Numbered from the stretch's first letter, positions 1 to 8,530 are shown. The stretch is 64,000 nt of DNA from UPXZ01 sp964568675 (GCA_964568675.1 CAZMQV010000001.1:1-64000); one strand, 5' to 3'. Made by a program: numbers and translations. Notes: generated by a model from the letters alone, not told the origin.

Positions 1-60
1 CTGATTGTCATTTCGAACGAAGTGAGAAAACTCATTTAATGCATGTTTAGTCGGTAAGCA
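1..60. repeat. Dispersed intergenic repeat, copy 1
   Basis: These first ~60 bases recur at 11993-12053 in the same orientation with one visible mismatch (A versus C near position 56). A degenerate relative (TGTCATTCAGAACGTAGTGA) lies at about 7732-7751. The core contains the dyad TTCGAACGAA. It looks like a short REP-like intergenic element; the left boundary may lie outside the window. Confidence 0.8.
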
Positions 61-104
61 ATCAATCCAAATAATATTTTATCTGTCAAAATACCCGATT
101 TGAC

Positions 105-137
105 TTGTTTCATTCACATTTAAAATTCTTATCTTTG
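105..137 (+). promoter_or_regulatory. Promoter of the GH92 gene
   Basis: TATCTTTG at 130-137 matches the Bacteroidetes -7 box TAnnTTTG, and a TTG at 105-107 sits at a plausible -33 distance. Transcription would start near 144, about 50 bases before the ATG at 194. Confidence 0.6.
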
Positions 138-193
138 TCAATCTTGAGTTCTGAAAAACAGGAATAAACAGTAATCATTAATTCAAAATTGCT

Positions 194-2470
194 ATGAAAC
201 GAAAAGTATCCATTCTTTTTTTTATTGCCGCTTTCTTCACGGTTTCAAATGCTCAAAAACCGCTTGATTATGTCAGCACATTGGTAGGCACACAATCCAA
301 GTATTCGCTTTCTACCGGCAATACCTATCCGGCTACCGCTTTGCCTTGGGGAATGAATTTCTGGACACCCCAAACGGGGAAAATGGGAGATGGCTGGACT
401 TACAGTTACGATGCAGATAAAATTCGCGGATTCAAACAGACACATCAACCCAGTCCTTGGATTAATGATTACGGACAATTCTCAATAATGCCGATAACGG
501 GTAAACCTGTTTTTGATGAAAACAAACGGGCGAGTTGGTTCTCACATAAAGCGGAGATAGCGAAACCACATTTTTATCAGGTGTATTTGGCCGATTATGA
601 TGTGCTAACCGAATTGACACCCACGGAGCGTGCCGCCATATTTCGCTTCACCTTCCCCGAAAGTCAGTTTTCGGCGATTGTAGTAGATGCTTTCAACGAT
701 GGTTCGTATGTAAAGATAATTCAGGCTGAGAATAAAATTATAGGTTATACTACAAAGAACTCGGGAGGCGTGCCCGATAATTTTAAGAATTATTTTGTCA
801 TACAGTTCGACAAAGCCATCAACTATAAAGCAACTGTTTCTGAAGGTGAAATTTTCGAAAACACCTTGGAGCAAAGTTCAAAACATGCCGGAGCTATCGT
901 TGGTTTCTCAACCCGAAAGGGCGAGGTAGTGCATGCGCGGGTAGCATCCTCTTTTATCAGCATGGAGCAGGCTGAGCAAAATCTGAAAGAGTTGGGCAGT
1001 CGCGACTTTAACGCAGTGAAAGCCGATGCCGAAAGCCGGTGGAACGAAGTGCTTGGTAAAATTGAAGTACAATCGACTGATATTGACCGCTTGCGTGTGT
1101 TTTATTCCAACCTTTATCGGGCAGTGCTTTTCCCACGAAGTTTTTATGAATACGATCGCTTTGGCGCGGCTTACCACTATAGCCCATACAACGGGAAAGT
1201 GATGCCGGGATATATGTTCACCGACACCGGTTTTTGGGATACGTTTCGTGCGCTTTTCCCTTTGCTCAATCTGGTGTATCCGGATGTGAACCTGAAAATG
1301 CAGGAAGGATTGATTAACGCGTATCTGGAGAGTGGGTTCTTCCCCGAATGGGCAAGTCCCGGACATCGTGGCTGTATGGTTGGCAATAATTCAGCATCCG
1401 TGCTTGCCGATGCTTATTTGCAGGGAGTAAAAGTGAAAACTCCCGACTTGCTTTGGGAAGGTATTGTGAAAACTGCCAACAGCGTTCATCCCACAGTGTC
1501 GTCAACCGGTCGCTTAGGCTATGATTACTACAATCGCTTAGGTTATGTGCCTTGCGATGTGAAAATAAACGAGAATGCTGCACGAACTTTAGAGTATGCC
1601 TACAACGATTGGTGTATTTATCAGCTTGGGAAAGCCATGGGTAAACCGGAAAGTGAGATTGGAGTTTATGCTTCAAGAAGTATGAATTATAAAAATTTAT
1701 TCGATAAAAAGTATAATCTGATGGCTGGTAAGAAAGAAAATGGGGAGTTTCGCGAGTCATTCAGTCCATTCAAATGGGGTGGCGACTTCACCGAAGGCAA
1801 TTCTTTGCATTATACCTGGTCGGTATTTCATGATCCGCAAGGTTTGATAAATTTGATGGGAGGTGATAAATCATTCAATCAGATGCTCGATACCGTTTTC
1901 GCGTTGCCTCCAATCTTTGACGAAAGTTATTACGGGTCTGTGATTCACGAAATTCGAGAAATGCAGATAATGAATATGGGTAACTATGCGCATGGCAATC
2001 AACCCATTCAGCACATGACGTATCTTTACAACTACTCGGGTGAGCCATGGAAAGCTCAAAAACACCTGCGCCAAATTATGGATAAACTCTATACGGCAGC
2101 CCCCGATGGCTATTGTGGCGATGAAGACAATGGTCAGACTTCGGCATGGTATGTTTTCTCCGCTTTGGGTTTCTATCCGGTATGTCCCGGAAGCGGGCAG
2201 TACGTGCTTGGTTCGCCTGTTTTTCCCAAGGCGGTGGTAAATTTAGCGAATGGCAAGAAACTCGAAATAAGCTCGCAAAATAGTGGTAAGGATAATGTTT
2301 ATGTCAAAAGCCTCACTGCCAACGGAAAAGTTTATACGGCTAATTTTCTTGAAATTGCAAAAATAAAACAAGGGATGAAGCTCAACTTTGTGATGGATAA
2401 AACTCCGAACAGACAACGTGGAATCTTGCCTGCGGATAAACCCTATTCGTTTTCGACGACGAAAAAATAA
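194..2470 (+). CDS. Secreted GH92 family exo-alpha-mannosidase
   Basis: A 758-residue protein, normal length for glycoside hydrolase family 92, whose members are calcium-dependent inverting exo-alpha-mannosidases acting on N-glycan or yeast-mannan linkages. Residues 1-20 form a signal peptide ending in SNA before QKP, so it acts in the periplasm or at the surface. The N-terminal beta-sandwich begins with the family's start motif (VGT, then GNTYPATALPWGM). The catalytic (alpha/alpha)6 domain carries the diagnostic run GDEDNGQTSAWYVFSALGFY at about residues 641-660, which contains the catalytic acid region. The exact linkage specificity cannot be read from sequence. It is monocistronic, with its own promoter and a terminator shared with the convergent xseA region. 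No SusC/SusD pair is adjacent, so it is not part of a visible polysaccharide utilisation locus here. Confidence 0.93.
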   Translation: MKRKVSILFFIAAFFTVSNAQKPLDYVSTLVGTQSKYSLSTGNTYPATALPWGMNFWTPQTGKMGDGWTYSYDADKIRGFKQTHQPSPWINDYGQFSIMPITGKPVFDENKRASWFSHKAEIAKPHFYQVYLADYDVLTELTPTERAAIFRFTFPESQFSAIVVDAFNDGSYVKIIQAENKIIGYTTKNSGGVPDNFKNYFVIQFDKAINYKATVSEGEIFENTLEQSSKHAGAIVGFSTRKGEVVHARVASSFISMEQAEQNLKELGSRDFNAVKADAESRWNEVLGKIEVQSTDIDRLRVFYSNLYRAVLFPRSFYEYDRFGAAYHYSPYNGKVMPGYMFTDTGFWDTFRALFPLLNLVYPDVNLKMQEGLINAYLESGFFPEWASPGHRGCMVGNNSASVLADAYLQGVKVKTPDLLWEGIVKTANSVHPTVSSTGRLGYDYYNRLGYVPCDVKINENAARTLEYAYNDWCIYQLGKAMGKPESEIGVYASRSMNYKNLFDKKYNLMAGKKENGEFRESFSPFKWGGDFTEGNSLHYTWSVFHDPQGLINLMGGDKSFNQMLDTVFALPPIFDESYYGSVIHEIREMQIMNMGNYAHGNQPIQHMTYLYNYSGEPWKAQKHLRQIMDKLYTAAPDGYCGDEDNGQTSAWYVFSALGFYPVCPGSGQYVLGSPVFPKAVVNLANGKKLEISSQNSGKDNVYVKSLTANGKVYTANFLEIAKIKQGMKLNFVMDKTPNRQRGILPADKPYSFSTTKK

Positions 2471-2503
2471 CTGATTGAAGGAAGAGCTTTCAAGGGATAT
2501 AGA

Positions 2504-2559
2504 AGAGATTTTCGGTTGAATTGACATTATCAATTTCGCTGAAAATCTCTCTCTTTTTT
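2504..2559 (+). terminator. Terminator after the GH92 gene
   Basis: Two-tier hairpin: outer stem AGAGATTTTC (2504-2513) with GAAAATCTCT (2541-2550), and inner stem AATTGA/TCAATT. It is followed by a T-run to 2559. It lies in the convergent gap between the mannosidase and xseA. Confidence 0.65.
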
Positions 2560-2586
2560 AGAATGAAGGAGTACTTTTGATGTAGA

Positions 2587-3819
2587 TTATTCACTTTCAA
2601 CCCGACTGCCTACACTGCCATCGGCAAAATGTGTTTGGAGCTTGTCGCCCGGCTTCAACTCTTTTTTTGAAGTAAGTCGCTTTCCGTTTTGTGTGGTAAT
2701 GGTGTAACCCCGTTCATGTAGGAATTTGGGCGAATGTGAGTTGATATTCGTGTTTAAAATGGTCAGTTTGTTGTTTTCTTCAAGTACACGTTTTTTATAA
2801 GCCGACTTCAGGCTGTAAATGTAGCGATTCAGATGGTTGGTTTCATACATCAGACTGGTTCTTGAAGCTTGTTTAATTTTCAATTTCAGAAATTCAAGTT
2901 TTCGCGCTTCATTGCTTAGCGTTTCAGAAACGTTATTCTCAATCCTCGCAACGACTGAGTTGAGGTTTTCTTCGGTGTTTAGCATTTGTTCTATCAGAAA
3001 TTCGGCAGCGGCAGTGGGCGTTTTCACGCTGGTGTGTGCTACCAGGTCGAGGATGGAACTGTCGCGCTGATGTCCAATACCCGCGATGATAGGAAGTGGA
3101 AATTGTGCGCAATTCAATGCCAGGTTGTAGGAGTCGAATGCTGCCAGGTCGGTAGTGGCGCCTCCACCCCGTATGATAATTACCGCGTCGAAGAATTTGC
3201 TATGCGTGAAAATCTTTTCCAAAGCCCGAATGATCGAGTTTTCAGTATTCGCGCCCTGCATGATTGATGGGAAGAGTTTGGGGTAGAACGCGTAGTTGTA
3301 GCTGTTGTGTTGCAATTGATTTAGAAAATCCTCATAACCCGCAGCCGTAGCCGAGGTGATAACAGCCAAACGCTGTGGTAGTGGAGGGATTTTAAGTGAT
3401 TTATTCATCTCCATCACGCCGTCGGCCTCCAATTGGCGAATGATTTCCAATCGTCTCGCCGCCAATTCGCCAATAGTAAATATGGGATCAATATCCCGGA
3501 TATTCAAGCTAAAGCCGTAAACACCGCTGAACTCAACAGAAACAGCCACAAGTACATTCAGTCCGGCGCGAAGTGGCTCACCGGTGCTGCTTTCGAAATA
3601 GGGTTTTAGCATCCGATAAGTGTTTGCCCAGATGGTGGCGCGCGTTTTTGCAATGACATTGTCGCTACCTTGCTCTTTCTCAATCAATTCCAAATAACAA
3701 TGTCCACGGTTTTCGCGCAGTTCGCTGATTTCGGCGCGCACCCATAGCGCTTCGCTAAAGTTGTTGCGAATGACATATTCTATTCTTTCTGTAAGTTCAA
3801 GTAGTGTGATTGATTTCAT
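2587..3819 (-). CDS. xseA: Exonuclease VII large subunit
   Basis: A 410-residue XseA, somewhat shorter than the E. coli protein (456). Exonuclease VII degrades single-stranded DNA from both ends and needs XseA plus several small XseB subunits. The N-terminal OB-fold (about residues 1-100) is followed by the catalytic region with ITSATAAGYEDF, IIRGGGATTDLAAFD, GIGHQRDSSILD and TPTAAAEF, all family hallmarks. The C-terminal coiled-coil region that carries XseB is present but short. The start overlaps the stop of the upstream S8 protease gene by one base (TAATG), which implies translational coupling. No xseB is visible on either side, although the two are often adjacent in Bacteroidetes; it is presumably elsewhere. 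Confidence 0.93.
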   Translation of the reverse strand: MKSITLLELTERIEYVIRNNFSEALWVRAEISELRENRGHCYLELIEKEQGSDNVIAKTRATIWANTYRMLKPYFESSTGEPLRAGLNVLVAVSVEFSGVYGFSLNIRDIDPIFTIGELAARRLEIIRQLEADGVMEMNKSLKIPPLPQRLAVITSATAAGYEDFLNQLQHNSYNYAFYPKLFPSIMQGANTENSIIRALEKIFTHSKFFDAVIIIRGGGATTDLAAFDSYNLALNCAQFPLPIIAGIGHQRDSSILDLVAHTSVKTPTAAAEFLIEQMLNTEENLNSVVARIENNVSETLSNEARKLEFLKLKIKQASRTSLMYETNHLNRYIYSLKSAYKKRVLEENNKLTILNTNINSHSPKFLHERGYTITTQNGKRLTSKKELKPGDKLQTHFADGSVGSRVESE

Positions 3820-5450
3820 TAAAATGGTTTAATATGAATGATGTAAGCACCAGCTGCCAAGTTTAGCGCGGCTGTATTTAGTTGGGAATTTATAAGTTTT
3901 CCGCTCAAAAGCAGTTTCCCTTGTGTCGAGTAGATGGTATAGCTGCAGTTTGTCGCATGTTTCGGTAAAGTTAATACTTTTGATTGATTTAGTTTGCCGA
4001 CAATCAGCTTAAAACTGTTTTGAGTAGTTGGTGCCGTAGCATTAATGTCGGTTACTTCGGCTGAAAGTAGCATTTGGTAGGCTGTTTGGAAATTGGGAAT
4101 CCCGTATCCTAAATTGTTTGATGGGGTAGCATACGAAGTGGCAGACATATAAATGTTTTCTCTGATTTCATTTAATTTTAGATGTGGCGCTTTATGTTTG
4201 GCGGCTTGTAGGTAGCAAGCTGTAAGCCCAGCCATGATAGGTGTTGCAAAGGAAGTGCCATTCCCCGATATTAATGTGGCGGAAGGACTAACTAATGCCG
4301 ATGCCGTACCCATGGCGCAAAGTTCAGGTTTCACGCGTCCGTCGGGTGTGGGTCCGATGGATGAAAAAGCGGAGTAGGAGCCTGCGGCGTTAACAGAGCC
4401 TACGGTAATAACTCCTGCCGCATCGGCTGGCGCGCTCACATATTTCCACGATTTATTTCCTTCGTTTCCGGCAGACACCAACATCATGATACCTTTTTCG
4501 AAAGCCATGCTTGCCGCTTTGCTTGCACGAATGGTTTTGCCGTCCAGGTCGGAGTATTGGTAATTCATGCCTTCGATGTCAAATGAGCTGTAGCCCAACG
4601 ACGTAGTTGCCAAGTCCACACCTACGCTGTCGGCATATTCGATACCTGAAATCCAAAAATCCGGTTCGCATAAGTATTCTCCTACATCGGCTTCGGTGCG
4701 GATAAGCAGGTAAGAGGCATTGGGAGCAGTTCCGGTGTAAGTTGCTGTACTGTCGGCTGCCATGGTGGAGAGTACGTGAGCTCCGTGATTGTGTTCGCTG
4801 TAAATGTTTGAATTGGAATCTACAAAATCTTTTGTGCCAATAATTCTGCCATCAAGATTTAGCTTTCTGAAAAATGGGTTAGAATTTACATTCAAAAATC
4901 CGGCATCTATCACCGCTATTTGCATTCCCTGCCCGGTATATCCGGCTTGGTGAAGCGATTGGCCATAGAGTTGGTTTATCTGCGAGTAAGCTGTTCCATA
5001 ATTAGATGTGTTTGCCGGTACTCGTTTCGCCATTGCTCCGGAAGGTGGGTTCAGGTTGGTGATGCCGGTAAATTGTGTGAATTTTACAAAAGGAAGCGTG
5101 CGCGTCTGCGCCATCTTCGACGAGTCGGCAAGTAAAACAGTAACACCGTTCAGCCATTTGGTGGTGCAATGGATGTGAATGCCTAAATCGCGGATTTGCT
5201 GCAAATAATTCGGGTTTACTGGCAAATCGGTGCTATCTATCGGAATGTCGAAAAATGCCCGTCGTTCAATAGCGCGTTGCGACAGGTATGCCGATGGGTT
5301 GTTAAGCGTATAGGGTGAGTTGTTTTTGTCTGTCAGCTGAATGTAAAAAAAATAGCTTGAAGCGTTTGCTTGAATGGCTGCAAGTAGAAAGCAGAAAAAC
5401 AAACAGCGTTTTACTGACTTCAATGTCATGGCATATAGGGTTTTGTTCAT
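3819..5450 (-). CDS. Secreted subtilisin-like S8 serine protease with T9SS tail
   Basis: A 543-residue protein with an N-terminal signal segment (hydrophobic stretch CLFFCFLLAAIQANA). The catalytic triad is visible: Asp in AVIDAGF (about residue 180), His in HGAHV (about 221) and Ser in GNGTSFATPIMAG (about 399). The oxyanion region SAGNEG lies between them. A 100-residue N-terminal stretch may act as propeptide. The last ~70 residues form a beta-rich domain with the pattern of a type IX secretion sorting domain (YSTQGKLL then LAAGAYIIHI), so outer-membrane export is inferred. A second possible start is Met8. It is upstream of and translationally coupled to xseA, an odd pairing of a secreted protease with a DNA-repair subunit. 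Confidence 0.9.
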   Translation of the reverse strand: MNKTLYAMTLKSVKRCLFFCFLLAAIQANASSYFFYIQLTDKNNSPYTLNNPSAYLSQRAIERRAFFDIPIDSTDLPVNPNYLQQIRDLGIHIHCTTKWLNGVTVLLADSSKMAQTRTLPFVKFTQFTGITNLNPPSGAMAKRVPANTSNYGTAYSQINQLYGQSLHQAGYTGQGMQIAVIDAGFLNVNSNPFFRKLNLDGRIIGTKDFVDSNSNIYSEHNHGAHVLSTMAADSTATYTGTAPNASYLLIRTEADVGEYLCEPDFWISGIEYADSVGVDLATTSLGYSSFDIEGMNYQYSDLDGKTIRASKAASMAFEKGIMMLVSAGNEGNKSWKYVSAPADAAGVITVGSVNAAGSYSAFSSIGPTPDGRVKPELCAMGTASALVSPSATLISGNGTSFATPIMAGLTACYLQAAKHKAPHLKLNEIRENIYMSATSYATPSNNLGYGIPNFQTAYQMLLSAEVTDINATAPTTQNSFKLIVGKLNQSKVLTLPKHATNCSYTIYSTQGKLLLSGKLINSQLNTAALNLAAGAYIIHIKPF

Positions 5451-5505
5451 AAATCAGGGTGATTTGATGAGAATGCGTTTTCATACAATGAATAACAAAA
5501 TTAAG

Positions 5506-5513
5506 CAAAAATA
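5506..5513 (-). promoter_or_regulatory. Probable promoter of the S8 protease-xseA operon
   Basis: Read on the minus strand this is TATTTTTG, a match to TAnnTTTG about 56 bases before the ATG at 5450. A second match, TAATTTTG, overlaps it at 5496-5503. Confidence 0.45.
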
Positions 5514-5806
5514 TGTTTTAGAAAAAATAAAAAAACAATCTGAACTATTTAGCTTCTGTTTTTCGTTGATGTCATTTCAATTTCCGAGATTATTATATTC
5601 CTTCGTACTTTGTTGCTAAACGCCAACTAATCACTCGCTTTCCCAAGATTAAGCATTATTGCTGTCCGGGGTAAACAAATCTATAAGCTCATTTATCCAA
5701 TTACTATCTATTTGCAGCATCGCTCGAGCGTCAAAATAAAATCCTAAGCCCTGCTATTCGAATAGTGAGGGTGCGGGAGGAGAAAAAATGTTCTGTGAAA
5801 TGATTT
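5514..5806. other. Intergenic stretch without a recognised gene
   Basis: AT-rich DNA between the protease promoter and the ADP-ribosylglycohydrolase stop. I see no conserved coding frame and no strong terminator. It marks the left boundary of the accessory island. Confidence 0.5.
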
Positions 5807-6751
5807 TCAACCAAGCTTATCTGCAAGTCGTTCAGCCAAGTTTTCAATGTCGTCATATCTCGCTATTTGTTGTAACCAAATCTCTGGAATATTATCAAAT
5901 CCATAAAGTAATCCTGCAAGCCCTCCTGTAACTGCACTTGTAGTGTCGGTGTCTTCACCTAAATTTACTGCCTTCAAAACGGCTTCTTTGTAGTTGTCTG
6001 TTGTGAGCAAACACCAAATACTTGCTTCAAGTGTATGCAAAACATAACCACTACTTTGAATTTCATCTTCGGAAATCGTATGAATTTCTCTTTTCAGCAG
6101 TCTGTCAAACAAGTCAATTTCTTTCGGATTGATTTCAAGGTTTGTCAAGTGATTTGCAACTTCTGTTTGCAAATTTCGGTAAATTTCAAATTTGTCTTTA
6201 CCTTCCCATATTTGTTTAGCAAATTCAAGATAATAGAAACAAGCAATTACAGAACGAATGTGTCCGTGCGTAATTGATGAAACTTGTCTTGTTATTTCGT
6301 ATCGTTCGTTTATTGGTTTGTCTTTAATGTAAAACAGTAAAGGTAAAATCCTCATAAGCGAGCCATTTCCATTGTCAATATCTTTAGAACCACCTGCGAA
6401 TTCAGGTTTTTCACCCTTTGCTATTCTATCAATAGCTTGTCTTGTTCCAATGCCAATGTCAAAAACTCGTCCTCTTGGAGTCCAATATTGATGATGAACC
6501 CAATTTATAAAATTTTGACCGATTGCATTTAGGTCGAAATCTTTCGTTAATGCCTCGGCAAGACAGAAAGTCAATGAACTGTCGTCCGACCAAGTACCTG
6601 CTGGTAAATTATATGTTCCATAACCAATCATATCGGTTACAGGATTTTTACTTATTGTCTGTCTGTCATTAAATTCTACGGGAACACCCAAAGCATCTCC
6701 TACTGCAACGCCAAAAAGAACTGATTTTATTTTTGCTAATTCTTTACTCAT
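5807..6751 (-). CDS. ADP-ribosylglycohydrolase family protein (DraG/ARH-like)
   Basis: A 314-residue, all-helical protein of the ADP-ribosyl-glycohydrolase family, which removes ADP-ribose from proteins or small molecules using two Mg2+ ions. The metal ligands are visible: GDALG near residues 18-22, WSDDSS near residue 56 (WSDDT in most members) and GEDTDTTSA near 267. SITHGH, a further family motif, lies in the middle. It follows the 150-residue unknown gene after about 10 bases, so the two are probably co-transcribed. The substrate is unknown; members of this family also occur as immunity proteins or in phage-defence settings, but nothing here proves such a role. Confidence 0.88.
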   Translation of the reverse strand: MSKELAKIKSVLFGVAVGDALGVPVEFNDRQTISKNPVTDMIGYGTYNLPAGTWSDDSSLTFCLAEALTKDFDLNAIGQNFINWVHHQYWTPRGRVFDIGIGTRQAIDRIAKGEKPEFAGGSKDIDNGNGSLMRILPLLFYIKDKPINERYEITRQVSSITHGHIRSVIACFYYLEFAKQIWEGKDKFEIYRNLQTEVANHLTNLEINPKEIDLFDRLLKREIHTISEDEIQSSGYVLHTLEASIWCLLTTDNYKEAVLKAVNLGEDTDTTSAVTGGLAGLLYGFDNIPEIWLQQIARYDDIENLAERLADKLG

Positions 6752-6760
6752 ATTATGTTT

Positions 6761-7213
6761 CTAAAGGTAATATTTCCGTTCGTTGGACAATGTTTTTATT
6801 TGCTTTCCTTCTGAAGTTTCCCAATAGTCAGTAGGAGAGAAGTAATCAGCAAACGCATAAGGGAGTTCACCTTTTCCTAATTGTGTCAGCATTTCACTAT
6901 ACCACTTTTCGTATTCTTCATTTGTTCCTTTACAATATTGAATAAACTCAAAATTTTCTTTTACAAACAAGTCTGCCAATTCATCTATTGTCATCTTAAT
7001 TTCTTCTGTTGAATGCTCATTTTCATGATGAAATATCCAATTAGAAGCAATCAATTCGTGGTTTTTTGACTCGTCAATGAAACTACATCGCCAACTCATT
7101 CCAGATGGTGAAAGTGATGGAATTATTCGTAATTTGCCATAGCCACGTTTATGTAATTCGTGAACCATAAACAATATTTTCTGTCTGTTCGTCATATAAA
7201 AGTTCTCTTCCAT
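6761..7213 (-). CDS. Hypothetical 150-residue protein, partner of the ADP-ribosylglycohydrolase
   Basis: I do not recognise the family. The protein is soluble and rich in aromatic residues (RCSFIDESKN, NWIFHHENEH, EYEKWYSEM, DYWETSEG), with no signal peptide or membrane segment. Starts at Met1 or Met7 (7195) are both possible. It lies 10 bases upstream of the ADP-ribosylglycohydrolase in the same direction. A TATCTTTG box at 7441-7448 could drive both genes through a leader that contains the hairpin spacer at 7258-7441. Confidence 0.7.
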   Translation of the reverse strand: MEENFYMTNRQKILFMVHELHKRGYGKLRIIPSLSPSGMSWRCSFIDESKNHELIASNWIFHHENEHSTEEIKMTIDELADLFVKENFEFIQYCKGTNEEYEKWYSEMLTQLGKGELPYAFADYFSPTDYWETSEGKQIKTLSNERKYYL

Positions 7214-7257
7214 TCTTGATGCTTCATTGTTTGTTTTGAGATTCTGTTATTTGATAG

Positions 7258-7441
7258 CCACTAACGTTTTCGGGCTTGGCGTTCGGGCGGGTTTCGGAGC
7301 ACAAAACTGTCAACCCTACACCAAAGGCCAATTGGAAAACTGAATTTGAATTTACGCACTTTACCCTCCATTTTGCAAAAACGCTTGTTGAACTAAACCT
7401 CCGGCAGTCCTCGCCCTTAGTTCATTTTCGTTAGCTTTGCA
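7258..7441. repeat. Hairpin-forming spacer element, full copy (attC-like)
   Basis: An imperfect long inverted repeat. The ends are CTAACG (7262-7267) and CGTTAG (7430-7435). Inside them lie GGGCGGG opposite CTCGCCC, CGGAG opposite CTCCGG, and GTCAAC opposite GTTGA. The inner core (CGGAGCAC, CTGTCAACC, TTGCAAAA, CGCTTGTTG) recurs at 9370-9456, in front of another island gene. The AAC...GTT ends and the nested stem resemble integron attC sites or other single-strand recombination sites. The resemblance is structural only. Confidence 0.55.
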
Positions 7442-7560
7442 AAGATAATAATACCTTTTAATAGAAAGCATTTTGACAATAAAAAAAGACTCTTGAAGAA
7501 CTGAGGGAAAACAAACTAATGAAACGCAATTGCCGTGAAGTGGCGAAGATTTTTACCGTG
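7387..7560. repeat. Duplicated module, copy A (spacer end, paired promoter, recombinase start)
   Basis: About 160 bases here match 8306-8470 with scattered differences. The shared part runs from TTGTTGAACTAAACCTCCGG through the GCTTTGCAAA region and ATAATAATACC to ACTGAGGGAAAACAAACT and TGCCGTGAAGTG. It includes the right arm of the hairpin spacer. The copies are about 920 bases apart in direct orientation and flank a tandem repeat array. Confidence 0.8.
7433..7448. promoter_or_regulatory. Face-to-face promoter boxes in module A
   Basis: TAGCTTTGCAAAGATA is a near-palindrome made of two TAnnTTTG boxes: TAGCTTTG on the plus strand (7433-7440) and TATCTTTG on the minus strand (7441-7448). The minus box points to the 150-residue gene and the ADP-ribosylglycohydrolase; the plus box points to the recombinase remnant. 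The same arrangement occurs in module B at 8352-8367. Confidence 0.5.
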
Positions 7561-7600
7561 AACTTCAATCGAAGCAGGAACTCTGATTTTATAACAAATA
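7486..7600 (+). pseudogene. Decayed N-terminus of a possible tyrosine recombinase, copy A
   Basis: The plus strand encodes TLEELRENKLMKRNCREV followed by divergent sequence. This matches copy B (8396-8530), which continues longer. The order (helical N-terminus with ELRENKL and NRTCREV, then RFERNISALGRSSKTF) resembles the core-binding domain of Bacteroidetes tyrosine recombinases. No catalytic domain follows. Identification is by resemblance only. Confidence 0.4.
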
Positions 7601-7693
7601 TCAATCGTAGAAGTTTCTGCCCCTTCCCGTATGGACGGGACAGGCTTTACCATTTTCTTTAGCTGATCGCCTATTTATTATTTCTGTTTATTG

Positions 7694-7760
7694 CAAACCG
7701 ACCTCCTCCCCCTCGAATCTAACGTAAATATCTGTCATTCAGAACGTAGTGAAGAGTCTA
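7694..7760. repeat. Composite dispersed repeat, degenerate copy
   Basis: GCAAACCGACCTCCTCCC followed about 35 bases later by TGTCATTCAGAACGTAGTGA. The same two blocks in the same order occur at 11959-12020. Here the unit ends about 20 bases before a tandem array; there it follows one. Confidence 0.6.
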
Positions 7761-7782
7761 AAAATTTTAGTGGGCAGTAGTG

Positions 7783-8120
7783 TTTAAGAATGACAATTAC
7801 CACAATGGTAAAACCGATTTTTATTTTAAGAATGGCAATTACCACAATGGTAAAAACCGTTTTTTATTTTAAGAATAGCAATTACCACAGTGGTAAAATC
7901 CCTTTTTTGTTTTAAGAATGGCTATTACCACGATGGTAAAATCCGATTTTTGTTTTAAGAATGGTAATTACCACGATGGTAAAATCTGTTTTTTGATTTA
8001 AGAAAGGCAATTATCACAGTGGTAAAATCTGTTTTTTATTTTAAGAATGGCAATTACCACGATGGTAAAAACCGTTTTTTATTTTAAGAATGGTAATTAC
8101 CACGATGGTAAAAAACCGAT
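7783..8120. repeat. Tandem repeat array 1: eight units of about 43 bp, each with a dyad
   Basis: Eight near-identical units begin with TTTAAGAATGG. Each contains the inverted repeat TTACCA-nnn-TGGTAA (for example TTACCACGATGGTAA), followed by an A-run, then a T-run. The differences between units are single substitutions, so there are no CRISPR-like variable spacers. The dyad sits at the same place in every unit, about 43 bp apart. No coding frame is credible. Confidence 0.9.
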
Positions 8121-8305
8121 TGAAGAAGTGCAATATTAAAAATCATCGGGATGAAAAAGCCGATTGTCGGTGAGCAATGGTAACAATCAAGGGTGGCGGT
8201 ATGAAACGATGGGGATTGCGGGCAACTTTCCTGCCGTGTTACACCGAACTTGGTGTGGGTCAAAACAAACGAATAACCACCTAAACCCCAAAGTTTTATA
8301 AACGG
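8121..8305. other. Spacer without a recognised gene
   Basis: The only visible structure is a short hairpin ACACCGAACTTGGTGT near 8241-8256. The sequence leads into module copy B. I see no coding frame. Confidence 0.4.
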
Positions 8306-8470
8306 TGTTGAACTAAACCTCCGGTAACCCTCACTCTTAGTTCATTGTTGCTAGCTTTGCAAAAATAATAATACCTTTTAATAGAAAGCATTTTGACAAT
8401 AAAAAAAGAGGCTCCCGAAGAACTGAGGGAAAACAAACTGCTGAACCGCACCTGCCGTGAAGTGATGGGT
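8306..8470. repeat. Duplicated module, copy B
   Basis: Second copy of the module at 7387-7560. It contains the right-arm fragment of the hairpin spacer, the paired boxes TAGCTTTG (8352-8359) and minus-strand TATTTTTG (8360-8367), and the start of the recombinase-like remnant. The left arm of the spacer is not recognisable here. Confidence 0.75.
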
Positions 8471-8530
8471 TTCAGCGAACTGCTGGTACGCTTCGAGCGC
8501 AACATTTCAGCGCTTGGGCGAAGCAGCAAA
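8396..8530 (+). pseudogene. Possible tyrosine recombinase N-terminal remnant, copy B
   Basis: The plus strand reads as a plausible amphipathic N-terminus: EELRENKLLNRTCREV, then FSELLVRFERNISALGRSSK. This is the pattern of the SAM-like core-binding domain of phage-type (tyrosine) integrases. After about residue 45 the frame becomes non-conserved and no R-H-R-Y catalytic domain follows, so it is a truncated relic. Its duplicate at 7486 is shorter. An origin from an IS91-associated or integron-like recombinase is possible. Confidence 0.4.

Noticed and set aside
7783..8120. CRISPR array
   Set aside because: Whole units are repeated with small changes; there are no unique spacers and no cas genes.
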